In this document: piece after piece, positions 10,051 through 20,654 of the stretch
Layout of the letters: the number at the start of each line of letters is the position of its first letter
Numbering within the stretch: position 1 is the stretch's first letter
Assembly: GCF_003591035.1 (NCBI RefSeq)
Contig: NZ_QYUO01000001.1
Span: 496,001-560,000, forward strand
Source of the DNA: Noviherbaspirillum saxi
GTDB taxonomy: Bacteria; Pseudomonadota; Gammaproteobacteria; Burkholderiales; Burkholderiaceae_D
Length of the DNA stretch: 64,000 bases
Direction: 5' to 3'
Notes under the pieces: model-generated
What the model was told of the DNA's origin: nothing
Seen by the model: the letters and a program-made list of their open reading frames with translations, nothing else
The model's database searches: none
Program-made: the position numbers and the translations under genes

Positions 10051-11178
10051 ATGTCAATGCGCATTCAAGCGCGCCGCTATCAGGGCGTCGCACGGCTGCT
10101 TCTGATCATGCTGCCGCCGCTGGCGCTGATCGGCTGCAACAGCGTTCCGGTCAATCCGCCGGCTGCCGAAAAGTCCGCAAGTCCGGCGCCGGCGACAAAA
10201 TCAAGCAGTTCGACACTACCTGTCCTTCCGCGTGCGGGTTCAGGACGTGGCGGTTACTACATGGACGATGGCCCCGGCGATTCGCCGCCGGAAGGCTTGC
10301 TCGATACGCCCGATGCCGAACCGCGCATCGAGCCTTACTATGCGAGGAACAGCCGTCCGTATGTTGTATTCGGCAAGACCTATACCCCGATGACCGACGA
10401 GCGTCCGTTCAAGCAGCGTGGTGTCGGCAGCTGGTACGGCAAGAAATTCCATGGGCAAAAGACAGCGTCTGGCGAGCTGTACGATATGTACAAGATGACA
10501 GCCGCGCATCCCACGCTGCCGATTCCATCGTATGTGCGCGTCACCAATCTGTCGAATGGCAAGCAGGTGATCGTCAGAGTCAATGACCGGGGGCCGTTTC
10601 ACTCGGGGCGCATCATTGATCTGTCTTACACGGCTGCGCTCAAGCTCGGCTATCTCAGCAATGGCAGCAGCCAACTGGAGGTCGAACGCTTGCTGCCGGA
10701 CGACATCGCGCGAATGAACAGCGGTGCGGCCGCCAAGCGCGTGGCGGACATGCCGGTGTCGCAGACAAATGTGAAACCCGTAACGAGCCAGGCGGGCGCG
10801 GTGGTTGAAGCGACGCCTGTCGCATTGACGAACGACACATCGACGTTTGCGTTGCCGGAAACTGTTCTTGCAACGGCCGATGCGGCAATGGGCATCGTTC
10901 CCGCCGTTGTAACGTCGACCGGCAGTATCGGCGCCGGTGCAAGGCCCGGTTCGGCTTACTATCTGCAGCTTGGCGCCTACGCGCAGGCAACCAATGCGGA
11001 CTCGGTTCGCGCACGCCTGATGCAACAGACCGCAGGCAAGCTGGAGACAATCGAAATCGTAGGATCAGGGCCAGTCCATCGCCTGTTCGGCGGTCCGTTT
11101 GCGACAAGAGCGGAGGCTGCCGCCGTAGCAGTGCAACTGCAGGAAAGCGGAATGAAGCCAGTGATCGTGCAACGCTAA
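10051..11178 (+). CDS. rlpA: RlpA septal-ring lytic transglycosylase lipoprotein
   Basis: Outer-membrane lipoprotein that cleaves naked glycan strands at the septum in the families studied. 375 residues; lipobox LIGC with Cys29. Double-psi beta-barrel about 112-200 (GVGSWYGKKFHGQKTASGE..., VNDRGPFHSGRIIDLS), containing the conserved His and Asp, then a Ser/Thr/Ala linker and a C-terminal SPOR domain (about 300-375) that targets denuded glycan. A good RBS (AGGGAGAG) precedes the ATG. In many proteobacteria it follows rodA, as here. Confidence 0.95.
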   Translation: MSMRIQARRYQGVARLLLIMLPPLALIGCNSVPVNPPAAEKSASPAPATKSSSSTLPVLPRAGSGRGGYYMDDGPGDSPPEGLLDTPDAEPRIEPYYARNSRPYVVFGKTYTPMTDERPFKQRGVGSWYGKKFHGQKTASGELYDMYKMTAAHPTLPIPSYVRVTNLSNGKQVIVRVNDRGPFHSGRIIDLSYTAALKLGYLSNGSSQLEVERLLPDDIARMNSGAAAKRVADMPVSQTNVKPVTSQAGAVVEATPVALTNDTSTFALPETVLATADAAMGIVPAVVTSTGSIGAGARPGSAYYLQLGAYAQATNADSVRARLMQQTAGKLETIEIVGSGPVHRLFGGPFATRAEAAAVAVQLQESGMKPVIVQR

Positions 11179-12087
11179 TCAGGAATTGCCTTTCAACTGT
11201 AGCGCGCGTTCATACAAGGCATTTTTTTTCTTCCCGGTGAGGCGCGCTGCAAGAGCCGCAGCCTGCTTTAATGGCAATTCGTCCAGCAGGATGCCGAGCA
11301 CGCGTTCGGCATTCGCATCGTCACTGTCGTCAGTGGGCCGCGCGCCTTCGACCAGCACCACGTATTCGCCTCGTTCGCGATGCGCATCCGCTGCAAGCCA
11401 GGCAGCTGCCTCTCCAAGTGGGCAACGGTGCATCTCTTCAAACAGTTTGGTCAGTTCCCGGGCAAAGACCACTTGCCGCTCTGGTCCGAAAGCGGCTGCC
11501 AGCGCATCGACTGTTTCCGCAATCCGGTGCGGCGCCTCATAAAATATCAGCGTTGCAGGCACGGCATGCAAGCCATCTAAAACACTTTCACGCTGTTTGG
11601 ATTTGGAAGGCAGGAAACCGACGAAGTAAAACCGATCGTTGAGCAAACCGCTTGCCGACAATGCCGACACGGCGGCGGAAGGACCCGGCAGCGGCATGAC
11701 GCGCAGTCCGGCGGCGCGCACCGCGTCGACGATGCGTGCACCAGGATCCGAAACGGCCGGCGTGCCGGCATCGGAAACCAGTGCAATCCGTTGCCCGTCG
11801 TGCAAGCGGGCGATCAGCTTGTCCGCTACCTCGCGCTCGTTATGCTCATGCGCGGCAATCAATTCTTTGGACAAGCCATAACGCGTGAGCAGCTGCGCGG
11901 TGTTGCGCGTGTCTTCGCAAGCGACTACGTCCGCGATGGCCAGCACATTGATGGCTCGCAACGTGATATCCCCGACGTTCCCGATGGGAGTAGCCACCAC
12001 ATATAATGTCGACAACGGATAGGTTTGTTGCGCCAGCTCTTGCCGAAGGGAGGCAAGGGTGGGGATGTCGGAAGCGGACGAAGTCAT
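11179..12087 (-). CDS. rsmI: 16S rRNA (cytidine1402-2'-O)-methyltransferase
   Basis: SAM-dependent tetrapyrrole-methylase-fold enzyme that makes the 2'-O-methyl of m4Cm1402 in 16S rRNA. 302 residues, with the signature TLYVVATPIGNVGDITLRA near residue 25, CEDTRNT and SDAGTPAVSDPG. The open frame runs 96 codons further up, across the start of the divergent gene, so the ATG at 12085-12087 is chosen. No clear Shine-Dalgarno is visible before it. Its ATG and that of the divergent lpoA-like gene are only 12 bp apart. Confidence 0.96.
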   Translation of the reverse strand: MTSSASDIPTLASLRQELAQQTYPLSTLYVVATPIGNVGDITLRAINVLAIADVVACEDTRNTAQLLTRYGLSKELIAAHEHNEREVADKLIARLHDGQRIALVSDAGTPAVSDPGARIVDAVRAAGLRVMPLPGPSAAVSALSASGLLNDRFYFVGFLPSKSKQRESVLDGLHAVPATLIFYEAPHRIAETVDALAAAFGPERQVVFARELTKLFEEMHRCPLGEAAAWLAADAHRERGEYVVLVEGARPTDDSDDANAERVLGILLDELPLKQAAALAARLTGKKKNALYERALQLKGNS

Positions 12088-12099
12088 GAGGGAGCGTGA

Positions 12100-13310
12100 A
12101 TGTTGAGCCAATTGGCAAGAGCGGGTGCGCTGGCGGCGGTGCTGAGTGGATTCTGCCTGCCCTTGGCGGCAAATACAACTACCACAACTGCCGCCAATGC
12201 TGCGCCGGCCGCCTCGACGCCATGGATCATGGCGCAAACGGATTTGTCCATTCTGCGCGAAGCGCCCGCATACATTGCGCCAAGGCAGGTACGCGTCGGT
12301 TTGTTGCTGCCCCTGCGCTCTGACACGCTCGGCCCGGTTGCCGACGCGGTGCGCGCCGGTGTACAGGCTGCTCACGAGCGCGAGCCCGACGGAATCGATC
12401 TCAGCATTATCGACAGTGGCGATGCGCCGCAGGAGGTGTTGAGTCGCTACCAGGAGGCGACAGCGTTGAACGATATCGTGGTCGGCCCCTTGTCGCGCAG
12501 CGGTGTTGCAGCGGTGGTGCAGAGCGGCAGCCTCGCCAAGCCGACAATTGCACTGGCCCAGATCGAGACTGCATCTGATGCCCCTGCAACCATGCCGCCC
12601 CAGATGCTAAGTCTGGGTTTGTCGATCGAAGATGAAGCGCGACAGGCCGCCGAATGGGCTGCACGCGACAATGCCGGTGCGACGGCGGTCATCCTTTACA
12701 CCGGTGTCGCATGGCAACGCCGTGCCGCGAAGGCATTCGACATCCAATGGCAGCAACGCGGGCGGCAATCGCAACAACTCGAACTTGCATCCAATGACGG
12801 CTTTCTCAATGGTCGTAGCTTGCTGCAGTTGAAAAAAGATCTGCCCTCCGACAAGCCGGCCATTCTGTTTGCGGCGCTCGACGCAAGGCAGGCGCGCCAG
12901 GTGCGCGCCATCATCGGCAGCAGTGTCATCCTGTATGGCACTTCGCAGCTCAATCCTTTCGCCTTGTTGGATCACAGTCTCGAAGATCGCATGGTCGACA
13001 TGGAGGGCGCGCGCTTGGTCGATATGCCATGGCAATTGCAGCCCGACCACCCAGCGGTCATGGTTTATCCGCGGCCTGTGGTCGCTGCCGACCAGAAGCG
13101 CAGTGCAGACCTTGAACGTTTTTATGCGATCGGCATCGATGCCTATCGTGTCGCACGCGAGATCGCCCTTCAAGGCGACAGCTTCGAACTCGATGGCGTC
13201 ACCGGAAAACTGGCTGTGCGGTTCCGTTCGGGCAGCATGCGTCTGGAGCGGACTGCGCAGCGCGCCGTCTATCGCGATGGTAGCGTCGTACCGATCACGG
13301 AGCTTCCGTA

Positions 13311-13311
<1 letters not shown>
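12100..13311 (+). CDS. lpoA: LppC/LpoA-like penicillin-binding protein activator
   Basis: Periplasmic-binding-protein-fold protein of the LppC (YraM/LpoA) family; E. coli LpoA activates PBP1A from the outer membrane. 403 residues. A signal peptide (about 1-24) is followed by a short Thr/Ala linker, then the fold (VRVGLLLPLRSDTLGPVADAVRAG..., IVGPLSRSGVAAV). Unlike E. coli LpoA it lacks the N-terminal TPR half, and I see no proper lipobox: the only early Cys is in SGFC, with Phe at -1. Genomic order rsmI/lpoA/yraN/SIS/BON matches E. coli yraL-P. A clear AGGGAG RBS precedes the ATG. Confidence 0.8.
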
Positions 13312-15010
<1,699 letters not shown>

Positions 15011-15050
15011 TTGTCCAGGCTTCATGCAGCCTGCCCGGCAGCGCTGCAGC

Positions 15051-15089
15051 AGGCCGCGAATCGAATCGATACGCGGCCTTTTCTTTTTT
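15051..15089 (+). terminator. Intrinsic terminator after the BON lipoprotein gene
   Basis: AGGCCGCG (15051-15058) pairs perfectly with CGCGGCCT (15072-15079) and is followed at once by TTTCTTTTTT. A textbook rho-independent terminator. Confidence 0.92.
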
Positions 15090-15181
15090 GCGCCGGGCCG
15101 GCTTTTTTAAACCGGTTTATTATCTATTTCTATTCCGTTTCTGCCCATACGGTGCGGACCTCCTGTTCCATTCAAGCAATC

Positions 15182-15622
15182 ATGAAGCGACGCCTAGTCC
15201 TGAAAGTCATTGCCGGCCTGTTGCCCGCCCTCGCGCTGAGCCACAGCCTTCCCGCTTTTTCCTCCGAGCCCGTCAAGGTGGTCTACCATCTGGCCGATGG
15301 CATCGATCAGGCATCGCGGGCAATGGCAAACATCCGCAATCATCTGCGCGCGGAACCCGAAACGAAAATCGTCGTTGTCGCCAATGGAGACGGGATTCGT
15401 TTCCTGTTGAATGGAGCCAAGGAACGCAACGGCAAGCCTTTCGATGGCGCGGTGTCGGCACTGGCCGCGCAAGGCGTGCAGTTCCGCGTCTGCGGTAATA
15501 CGCTGGCCGCGCATGAGGTTTCGCCGACACAATTGCTGCCCGAAGCCAGGCTGGTCACCGCCGGTGTAGTCGAATTGGCACGCCTGCAGGCGAAAGAAGG
15601 ATACGTGTACATCCGTCCCTGA
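15182..15622 (+). CDS. Secreted DsrE-family protein
   Basis: 146 residues with an N-terminal signal peptide (hydrophobic VIAGLLPALALSHSLPAFS) and a DsrE/YchN-type alpha/beta fold: VVYHLADGIDQASRAMANIRNHL, IVVVANGDGIRFLLNGA, FRVCGNTL. The single mature Cys in RVCGNTL sits where DsrE-family sulfur-transfer proteins carry theirs. The frame continues upstream, but 15182 follows a stem-loop terminator and begins the signal peptide. It precedes a TlpA-like redox protein, so a role in periplasmic thiol or sulfur chemistry is likely but unproven. Confidence 0.85.
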   Translation: MKRRLVLKVIAGLLPALALSHSLPAFSSEPVKVVYHLADGIDQASRAMANIRNHLRAEPETKIVVVANGDGIRFLLNGAKERNGKPFDGAVSALAAQGVQFRVCGNTLAAHEVSPTQLLPEARLVTAGVVELARLQAKEGYVYIRP

Positions 15623-15662
15623 GTCTGTGAGCCGGATGCGCGCAGTGTTTGTGGCAGCGGAC

Positions 15663-15668
15663 TATAAT
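15663..15668 (+). promoter_or_regulatory. Consensus -10 box upstream of the TlpA-like gene
   Basis: TATAAT at 15663-15668, 37 bp before the chosen ATG at 15706. It lies inside the longer alternative reading of this gene, which supports the shorter start. No convincing -35 is seen. Confidence 0.4.
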
Positions 15669-15705
15669 GGCCGCTCCACTTTCCATCTTCTTTCGTCACA
15701 TTTCC

Positions 15706-16230
15706 ATGCAAGCCGAAAACCGTCCCGCGCGCAGCCGTACCTGGCCCAAGGTACTCGGGATTGCCGCAATCGCCATCATCGCCGCCGTGGGTTATTTCTC
15801 ACTTTCCAGCAAGAAAACCGCTCCTGATGTTACCTTTGCTGAAATCAATGGCAATCAGGTAACGATGCAAAGCCTGCGTGGCAAGGTCGTCATGGTCAAC
15901 TTCTGGGCAACCAGTTGCACGACCTGCATCAAGGAAATGCCGGAGATGGTGCAGACGTATAACAAGTACAAGGACCAGGGGCTTGATTTCGTCGCGGTGG
16001 CGATGAGTTATGATCCACCCAATTACGTGCTCAATTATGCGCAGACGCGCAATCTGCCGTTTCGGGTCGCATTGGATACCAAGGGCGAGGTAGCGAAATC
16101 GTTTGAAGATGTGAAGCTGACGCCGACCACTTATGTCATCGACAAGGACGGCATCATCATCAAGCGTTATGTCGGCGAGCCGGATTTCGCCGCCTTGCAC
16201 CAGTTGCTGGAAAAGGCATTGGCCGCTTGA
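15706..16230 (+). CDS. Membrane-anchored TlpA/ResA-type thiol-disulfide oxidoreductase
   Basis: 174 residues: one TM anchor (about 16-32), then a periplasmic thioredoxin fold with active site C71-T-T-C74 in NFWATSCTTCIKEMP, and LTPTTYVIDKDG containing the cis-Pro. Such proteins reduce apocytochrome c or other periplasmic thiols. Start 15706 is preferred over 15649 because the TATAAT lies between the two. It ends just before a bidirectional terminator. Confidence 0.9.
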   Translation: MQAENRPARSRTWPKVLGIAAIAIIAAVGYFSLSSKKTAPDVTFAEINGNQVTMQSLRGKVVMVNFWATSCTTCIKEMPEMVQTYNKYKDQGLDFVAVAMSYDPPNYVLNYAQTRNLPFRVALDTKGEVAKSFEDVKLTPTTYVIDKDGIIIKRYVGEPDFAALHQLLEKALAA

Positions 16231-16256
16231 TTACAGCACGCGGCTTCACCACAAAA

Positions 16257-16282
16257 TAAAAAGCGCCGTGAGGCGCTTTTTT
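16257..16282. terminator. Bidirectional intrinsic terminator
   Basis: AAAGCGCC-gtga-GGCGCTTTTTT: a GC stem flanked by A-run and T-run, so it can stop both the plus-strand TlpA-like transcript and the converging minus-strand PAP2 transcript (stop at 16289). Confidence 0.88.
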
Positions 16283-16288
16283 ACATTC

Positions 16289-16951
16289 TTACAACGAAGA
16301 TTCAGGCGGAACGGGAATGATCATGATCGCGCGCGGTTTCGCATGCTGCCATCCGGTGCGAGGATATGCAGCGTCGTGTCCCGAGACATACAAGGTGATC
16401 CTGGTGAGCCATTGCTGGGTCGGCGCCGGATGCACATAGGAAGCAGTCAGCAACGCCAGCATGCTGACGGTAATGCGCACCGGATTGAATACCTGCCTGC
16501 GCAGCGTGGTTCCGGCTACCCAGATGAAGCTGATACTGACGGCTGCGCCGAGCATCCATCCGGTAATGACTTCCGAGGCGGAATGCGCATGCAGCGCAAT
16601 CCGAGACACTCCGACCGCCATGCCGAATAGCAGGCCGCACAATGCGCCAATCCCGCGCAGCGGGCGCGGCGCTTTTTCCAGCATCAGGTAAAACAGCACC
16701 GGCAGCACGGCAGTGGCGCGCATGGCATGCCCGCTGAATCCGGTGAAGTCGATCGAGCGTATGCCTATGCCCCATCCTATGAACGCCATCTTGGTTGCCA
16801 CCACCACGGCCATCCCGGTGGCAAACAACAGGCTCCAGCACAGGGCCAGGCGGTTCTCTTTTTCGGCGAGCAGCCAAGCTGCAATCGCCAGCGCTGCAAA
16901 GCAGGTGATGGTGGCGTCGCCAAATCGTGTAATTTCGGACCATTCAATCAT
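16289..16951 (-). CDS. PAP2-family membrane phosphatase-like protein
   Basis: 220 residues with about six TM segments. It carries the PAP2 motif-2-like FSGHA and motif-3-like SRIALHAHSASEV, where the usual final Asp is Glu. The KxxxxxxRP motif 1 is not evident in the stretch before FSGH. PAP2 enzymes dephosphorylate lipid phosphates such as undecaprenyl-PP; with motif 1 missing or diverged, activity is uncertain. The gene stands alone between a terminator and lipA. Confidence 0.8.
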   Translation of the reverse strand: MIEWSEITRFGDATITCFAALAIAAWLLAEKENRLALCWSLLFATGMAVVVATKMAFIGWGIGIRSIDFTGFSGHAMRATAVLPVLFYLMLEKAPRPLRGIGALCGLLFGMAVGVSRIALHAHSASEVITGWMLGAAVSISFIWVAGTTLRRQVFNPVRITVSMLALLTASYVHPAPTQQWLTRITLYVSGHDAAYPRTGWQHAKPRAIMIIPVPPESSL

Positions 16952-17183
16952 AGCTACCGATATGGCAAACGCCGTACGGCGAAGTTCATGCGGATTTGTA
17001 ACTGATTATTCATTAAGCTACAGGAGGCGAGACGTATGCGCGCGCAGCGACGGGTATGCATATGCACACCCATGCCGACATCACGCCCGCGTATTGTCAC
17101 GGCAGCGTGGTGCGTACTTCTTAATTCTGGTCAAAGCCTATGAAGCCGACGCGGACTTGTGGCGGAAAGCCGACAGACAGATA

Positions 17184-17221
17184 GTTTGCGCGCCGTCGTC
17201 AAAGAGCGATGGCGCGCAAAC
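17184..17221. repeat. Long near-perfect inverted repeat downstream of lipA
   Basis: GTTTGCGCGCC (17184-17194) pairs with GGCGCGCAAAC (17211-17221); including the inner bases the stem is 15 bp with one G/T wobble and an 8-nt loop. It lies 15 bp after the lipA stop. No T-run follows on the minus strand, so it may be a message-stabilising or factor-dependent end. The rest of the 284-bp gap (16952-17235) shows no gene. Confidence 0.7.
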
Positions 17222-17235
17222 AAACGGGATGGACG

Positions 17236-18210
17236 TCAGACTACGCCGGCGCCGTGCGCCTGCTGGTCCGCGTGATAAGAGCTGCGCACCATGGCACCGA
17301 CGGCGGCATGCACGAAACCCATTTTGTAGGCTTCGTCTTCGAACATCTTGAACGTGTCCGGATGTACATAGCGTCGTACCGGCAAATGATCGCCGGACGG
17401 CATCAGGTATTGGCCGATGGTCAGCATGTCAACATCGTGCGCACGCAGGTCGCGCATTACTTGCAGGATTTCCTCATCGGTTTCGCCAAGGCCGACCATG
17501 ATGCCGGACTTGGTCGGTGTTTCCGGATGCAATGCCTTGAAACGCTTGAGCAGGTTCAGCGAATATTCATAATCGGAGCCGGGACGCGCTTCCTTGTAGA
17601 GGCGGGGCACGGTTTCCAGATTGTGGTTCATCACATCGGGTGGCGCGGCCTTGAGGATTTCCAGCGCACGGTCCATGCGGCCACGGAAATCGGGCGTCAG
17701 GATTTCAATGCGGGTGGCCGGCGACAGTTCCCGCACACGACGGATGCAATCGGCAAAATGACCGGCGCCGCCGTCGCGCAAATCATCGCGGTCGACCGAA
17801 GTGATCACCACATAGCTGAGCTTGAGCTGCGCAATGGTCTTTGCCAAGTTTTCCGGCTCATTGGGATCGAGCGGATCGGGGCGGCCATGACCGACATCGC
17901 AGAACGGGCAGCGACGGGTGCATTTGTCGCCCATGATCATGAAGGTTGCGGTGCCCTTGCCGAAACATTCGCCGATGTTGGGGCAGCTTGCTTCTTCGCA
18001 CACGGTCACCAGCTTGTTGGCGCGCAGGATATCCTTGATTTCATAGAAGCGCGTGGTCGGCGATGCGGCCTTGACGCGGATCCAGTCCGGTTTGGCAAGC
18101 TTTTCGGCAGGAACGATCTTGATCGGAATGCGCGCCGTCTTGCCGGCGCCCTTCTGTTTTTCGCTCGGGTTGTAGGCAGGCGAGGCCAGGGCTTCTTTTT
18201 CAGTGGTCAT
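17236..18210 (-). CDS. lipA: Lipoyl synthase
   Basis: Radical-SAM enzyme that inserts two sulfurs into octanoyl-lipoyl domains. 324 residues. Auxiliary cluster motif [12 protein letters not shown] and radical-SAM motif CTRRCPFC are both intact, as is the C-terminal RSSYHAD. The chosen ATG at 18208-18210 ([10 protein letters not shown]) drops 14 unlikely residues. It lies 61 bp downstream of lipB in the same direction. Confidence 0.97.
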   Translation of the reverse strand: MTTEKEALASPAYNPSEKQKGAGKTARIPIKIVPAEKLAKPDWIRVKAASPTTRFYEIKDILRANKLVTVCEEASCPNIGECFGKGTATFMIMGDKCTRRCPFCDVGHGRPDPLDPNEPENLAKTIAQLKLSYVVITSVDRDDLRDGGAGHFADCIRRVRELSPATRIEILTPDFRGRMDRALEILKAAPPDVMNHNLETVPRLYKEARPGSDYEYSLNLLKRFKALHPETPTKSGIMVGLGETDEEILQVMRDLRAHDVDMLTIGQYLMPSGDHLPVRRYVHPDTFKMFEDEAYKMGFVHAAVGAMVRSSYHADQQAHGAGVV

Positions 18211-18271
18211 CGTGCAGATTGCTTCTGTATTGTCATATCGGCCATGCCGCAATGACGGGCTAATAATGTGA

Positions 18272-18910
18272 TCACGCAGTCAGCATGCCGCTCAGGTTAC
18301 GTGCCAGCGCCATCCGGACTTCAGCCAGCGGCGCATCGACGCCGACGGTACGCATGTCCACGGTAGCGAGGCCTTCGTAGCCGCATGGATTGATCCAGGA
18401 AAACGGACCAAGGTCCATCGCGACATTGAGCGATACGCCATGATAGGTGCAGCCGTTGCCGCGCACCTTCAGGCCGAGCGCGGCAATTTTCGCGCCTTGC
18501 CAGGCGCCGTCGACCATGTAGATGCCAGGCGCGCCGGGCTTGCGTTCGCCCGAAAGATTATACGCCTGCAAGGTTTGAATGACCGACTGTTCGATTCTGT
18601 TCACGAATTCGCGCGCGAACAGGCGGGCGCCCGGTTTGCGCCGCAAATCCATGAGCAGATAGACAACCGCTTGCCCCGGCCCATGGAAAGTCACTTCGCC
18701 GCCGCGATCGGTCTGCACCACCGGAATGCCGTGTGCGTCGAGCACATGGGCGGGGTCGGCGCCCAGGCCGAGCGTGTAGACCGGCGGATGTTCGACCAGC
18801 CATAACTGGTCCTGCGTGTCGGCATCGCGGCCATCGGTAAACGCCCGCATCGCCGCGAACGTCGTTTCATAGGGCTCGACGCCGCGGTCGATCAAGGTGG
18901 GAATGCGCAT
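18272..18910 (-). CDS. lipB: Octanoyl-[ACP]:protein N-octanoyltransferase
   Basis: Transfers octanoate from ACP to lipoyl domains, the step before LipA. 212 residues, with [12 protein letters not shown], the catalytic Lys141 ([12 protein letters not shown]) and the acyl-thioester Cys176 (INPCGY). [10 protein letters not shown] at 18910 is the natural start; the longer frame overlaps the upstream regulator. It is 17 bp after the HTH regulator gene. In E. coli and many betaproteobacteria ybeD lies directly upstream, but here ybeD is about 8.6 kb away. Confidence 0.97.
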   Translation of the reverse strand: MRIPTLIDRGVEPYETTFAAMRAFTDGRDADTQDQLWLVEHPPVYTLGLGADPAHVLDAHGIPVVQTDRGGEVTFHGPGQAVVYLLMDLRRKPGARLFAREFVNRIEQSVIQTLQAYNLSGERKPGAPGIYMVDGAWQGAKIAALGLKVRGNGCTYHGVSLNVAMDLGPFSWINPCGYEGLATVDMRTVGVDAPLAEVRMALARNLSGMLTA

Positions 18911-18927
18911 GGGAGCGAGTGTAGCCG

Positions 18928-19776
18928 CTATAGCGGAATGGTGTAGAAGTGGTGCTGGTCCTTGTGCGGCGAATTGTCGATGACCTTGAGAATGGTCGGA
19001 TCGATCGCGCCATGCTGCGGTTCGAACAGCCCGCACAGCCGCATCGCCTTGCGCACATCGATGTTCAATCCCAGGTATTCGAAAACCACGCGCGCGCAGG
19101 CAATCGAGCGCTGGTTGCTCGACGAGACGCCCAGCATCAGGCCCGACAGGCGCGCAACCTTGTTCTTGTAGGTCGGGAACAGGATGGTCTGGGCGATTTC
19201 ATTGCCGGTCAGCGATTCATAGTCGATCAGGAAGATGCGATCGTTCAGATAAAAGGTGCCGCCGATGTACTTGCATTTGTAGGTCTCGTCCAGATTCGCA
19301 TGCTGCGGAAAGCGTTCCAGCCGTTCGTGATAGACCGCGCCTTCGTGGCTGAACATGTGCACCAGTCCGCGCAGCACTTTTCCCGGCGAACTCATCGAGT
19401 AGTAATACTCGTAGTAATAGCCGAGGTATTTGTCGAACTTGCCTACGCTCTGGTGCTGCAGCCGGCCGATATGCTCGCCATGGACGCTGCGTTCGGTGCG
19501 CTGCTTGGGCCTGACCTGGATGATCTGGTGAAAATGCTCGCGCGGAAGGTAGATTTCCGCCGGCTCGACCCCGAAGAAGTCGCAGATGCGTTCCAGCGTG
19601 TGGCTGGAAGGCTTGCTGGTGCCGTTCAGATAACGGTTGAATTGGGCGCGATTGATATTGAGCTTGCGGCACACATCGGCGACCGAGCGATAGTACGCAC
19701 ATAGCATGCGCAGATTTTCGCTGAATTCGCGCTGTGCGGCATGGGGCGTTTTATCGCGTTCGGGAAGCGCGGGCAT
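18928..19776 (-). CDS. XRE-like helix-turn-helix transcriptional regulator
   Basis: 282 residues. The N-terminal 80 residues hold a [43 protein letters not shown], typical of the Cro/CI fold. The rest has no domain I can name; it contains a conserved-looking Tyr-rich segment ([10 protein letters not shown]) and a '[19 protein letters not shown]' segment that may bind a ligand. It is the first gene of a probable regulator-lipB-lipA transcript. Candidate operator repeats lie at 19807-19843, so it may autoregulate. Confidence 0.85.
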   Translation of the reverse strand: MPALPERDKTPHAAQREFSENLRMLCAYYRSVADVCRKLNINRAQFNRYLNGTSKPSSHTLERICDFFGVEPAEIYLPREHFHQIIQVRPKQRTERSVHGEHIGRLQHQSVGKFDKYLGYYYEYYYSMSSPGKVLRGLVHMFSHEGAVYHERLERFPQHANLDETYKCKYIGGTFYLNDRIFLIDYESLTGNEIAQTILFPTYKNKVARLSGLMLGVSSSNQRSIACARVVFEYLGLNIDVRKAMRLCGLFEPQHGAIDPTILKVIDNSPHKDQHHFYTIPL

Positions 19777-19806
19777 GAGGAAATTTCCTTTCTCTGCGGC
19801 AATTTA

Positions 19807-19843
19807 GATGCTGCTTGTCGCTATTTTAGCATCAGGCAGCATC
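19807..19843. promoter_or_regulatory. Candidate operator and -10 for the HTH regulator
   Basis: GATGCTGC (19807-19814) and GCAGCATC (19836-19843) form an 8-bp inverted repeat. Between them on the minus strand lie a TAAAAT (-10-like, 19823-19828) and a further GATGCT. The array sits 31-67 bp upstream of the regulator ATG, the usual place for autoregulation. No good -35 seen; inference from pattern only. Confidence 0.4.
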
Positions 19844-20038
19844 AAGTCGCGCCAATTAGCGAAATGGTATTCCCCCGCATTTATCCCTAAAGTTGCGTTC
19901 CAAGTTGTAGCTGCTCTTAAGAGAACAGACCCGTACCAGGGCATGAAAAACAGCGCAACGGAACATCTGCACAATCTGATGCCGGTCACAAACCGGCGAC
20001 TTTGCGGCGCAGTGTGAAACCCCACAAAGGAGACATCA

Positions 20039-20557
20039 ATGGGTACCGTAGAAGACTACATCTTCGGCAGCAGCGGATTGCACGACCGCTTTTTCGCCAC
20101 CACCGAAATCCTCGCCAAACTCGTATCGAGCGCACCGCGCTCCGTCAGCATTACCCAGCTCGAAGAAGCGACCGGGCGGCCGGCAAAGGAATTGAGCAAA
20201 CTGTGCGCCTCGCTTACCCGTGCCAGTCTGTTGCGCCCGGATCCGCAGGCGCCGGGACGCTGGCTGCTGACCTGCGAAGCCAGCATGGTGACGCTGGAAG
20301 ACGTTTTCCGTTGCGTTCTTGCCGAGCATCAAGGGCGCAGTAAATCCGCAAGCAAGCATCCGGCAGAGCGGGTGCCAAACGACGTGGACCTGCTGATGAT
20401 GCAGGCCATGATTGCGATAAATCAAAGCGTATTCAAACATTTGCGCCAGTTCTCCCTCGACCGGCTGAAAATCAGCGCTGCCGGTATGTTTCCGACGCCG
20501 CGACATACTATGCAGGGTGCATTCGCAGAACGTGCTTTCGACGTGGCGTTCACGTAG
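20039..20557 (+). CDS. Rrf2-like winged-helix regulator
   Basis: 172 residues. Residues about 15-75 (RFFATTEILAKLVSSAP..., SITQLEEATGRPAKELSKLCASLTRASLLRPD) form a winged-helix like Rrf2/IscR proteins, followed by a dimer-helix region. I see no Fe-S cysteine triad, so it is not an IscR-type sensor. It has a good RBS (AAAGGAGA) and is divergent from the HTH regulator. It lies directly upstream of the amino-acid binding-protein gene, which it may control. Confidence 0.8.
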   Translation: MGTVEDYIFGSSGLHDRFFATTEILAKLVSSAPRSVSITQLEEATGRPAKELSKLCASLTRASLLRPDPQAPGRWLLTCEASMVTLEDVFRCVLAEHQGRSKSASKHPAERVPNDVDLLMMQAMIAINQSVFKHLRQFSLDRLKISAAGMFPTPRHTMQGAFAERAFDVAFT

Positions 20558-20654
20558 GCATTCCGGCCGCGAGGCCAACGATCTTCGTTCGGACAGACAG
20601 CTGCCCGAACAAGCTTTGACTATCTTTACCCGTTCAACCTTAGGAGACAACAAC

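Noticed and set aside
15649..15705. Longer N-terminus for the TlpA-like protein
   Set aside because: It would place a consensus TATAAT inside the coding region and precede the TM anchor with an atypical segment; the ATG at 15706 is better.
17209..18255. 348-codon plus-strand frame opposite lipA
   Set aside because: lipA has intact radical-SAM and auxiliary cluster motifs; the opposite frame shows none and has no RBS.
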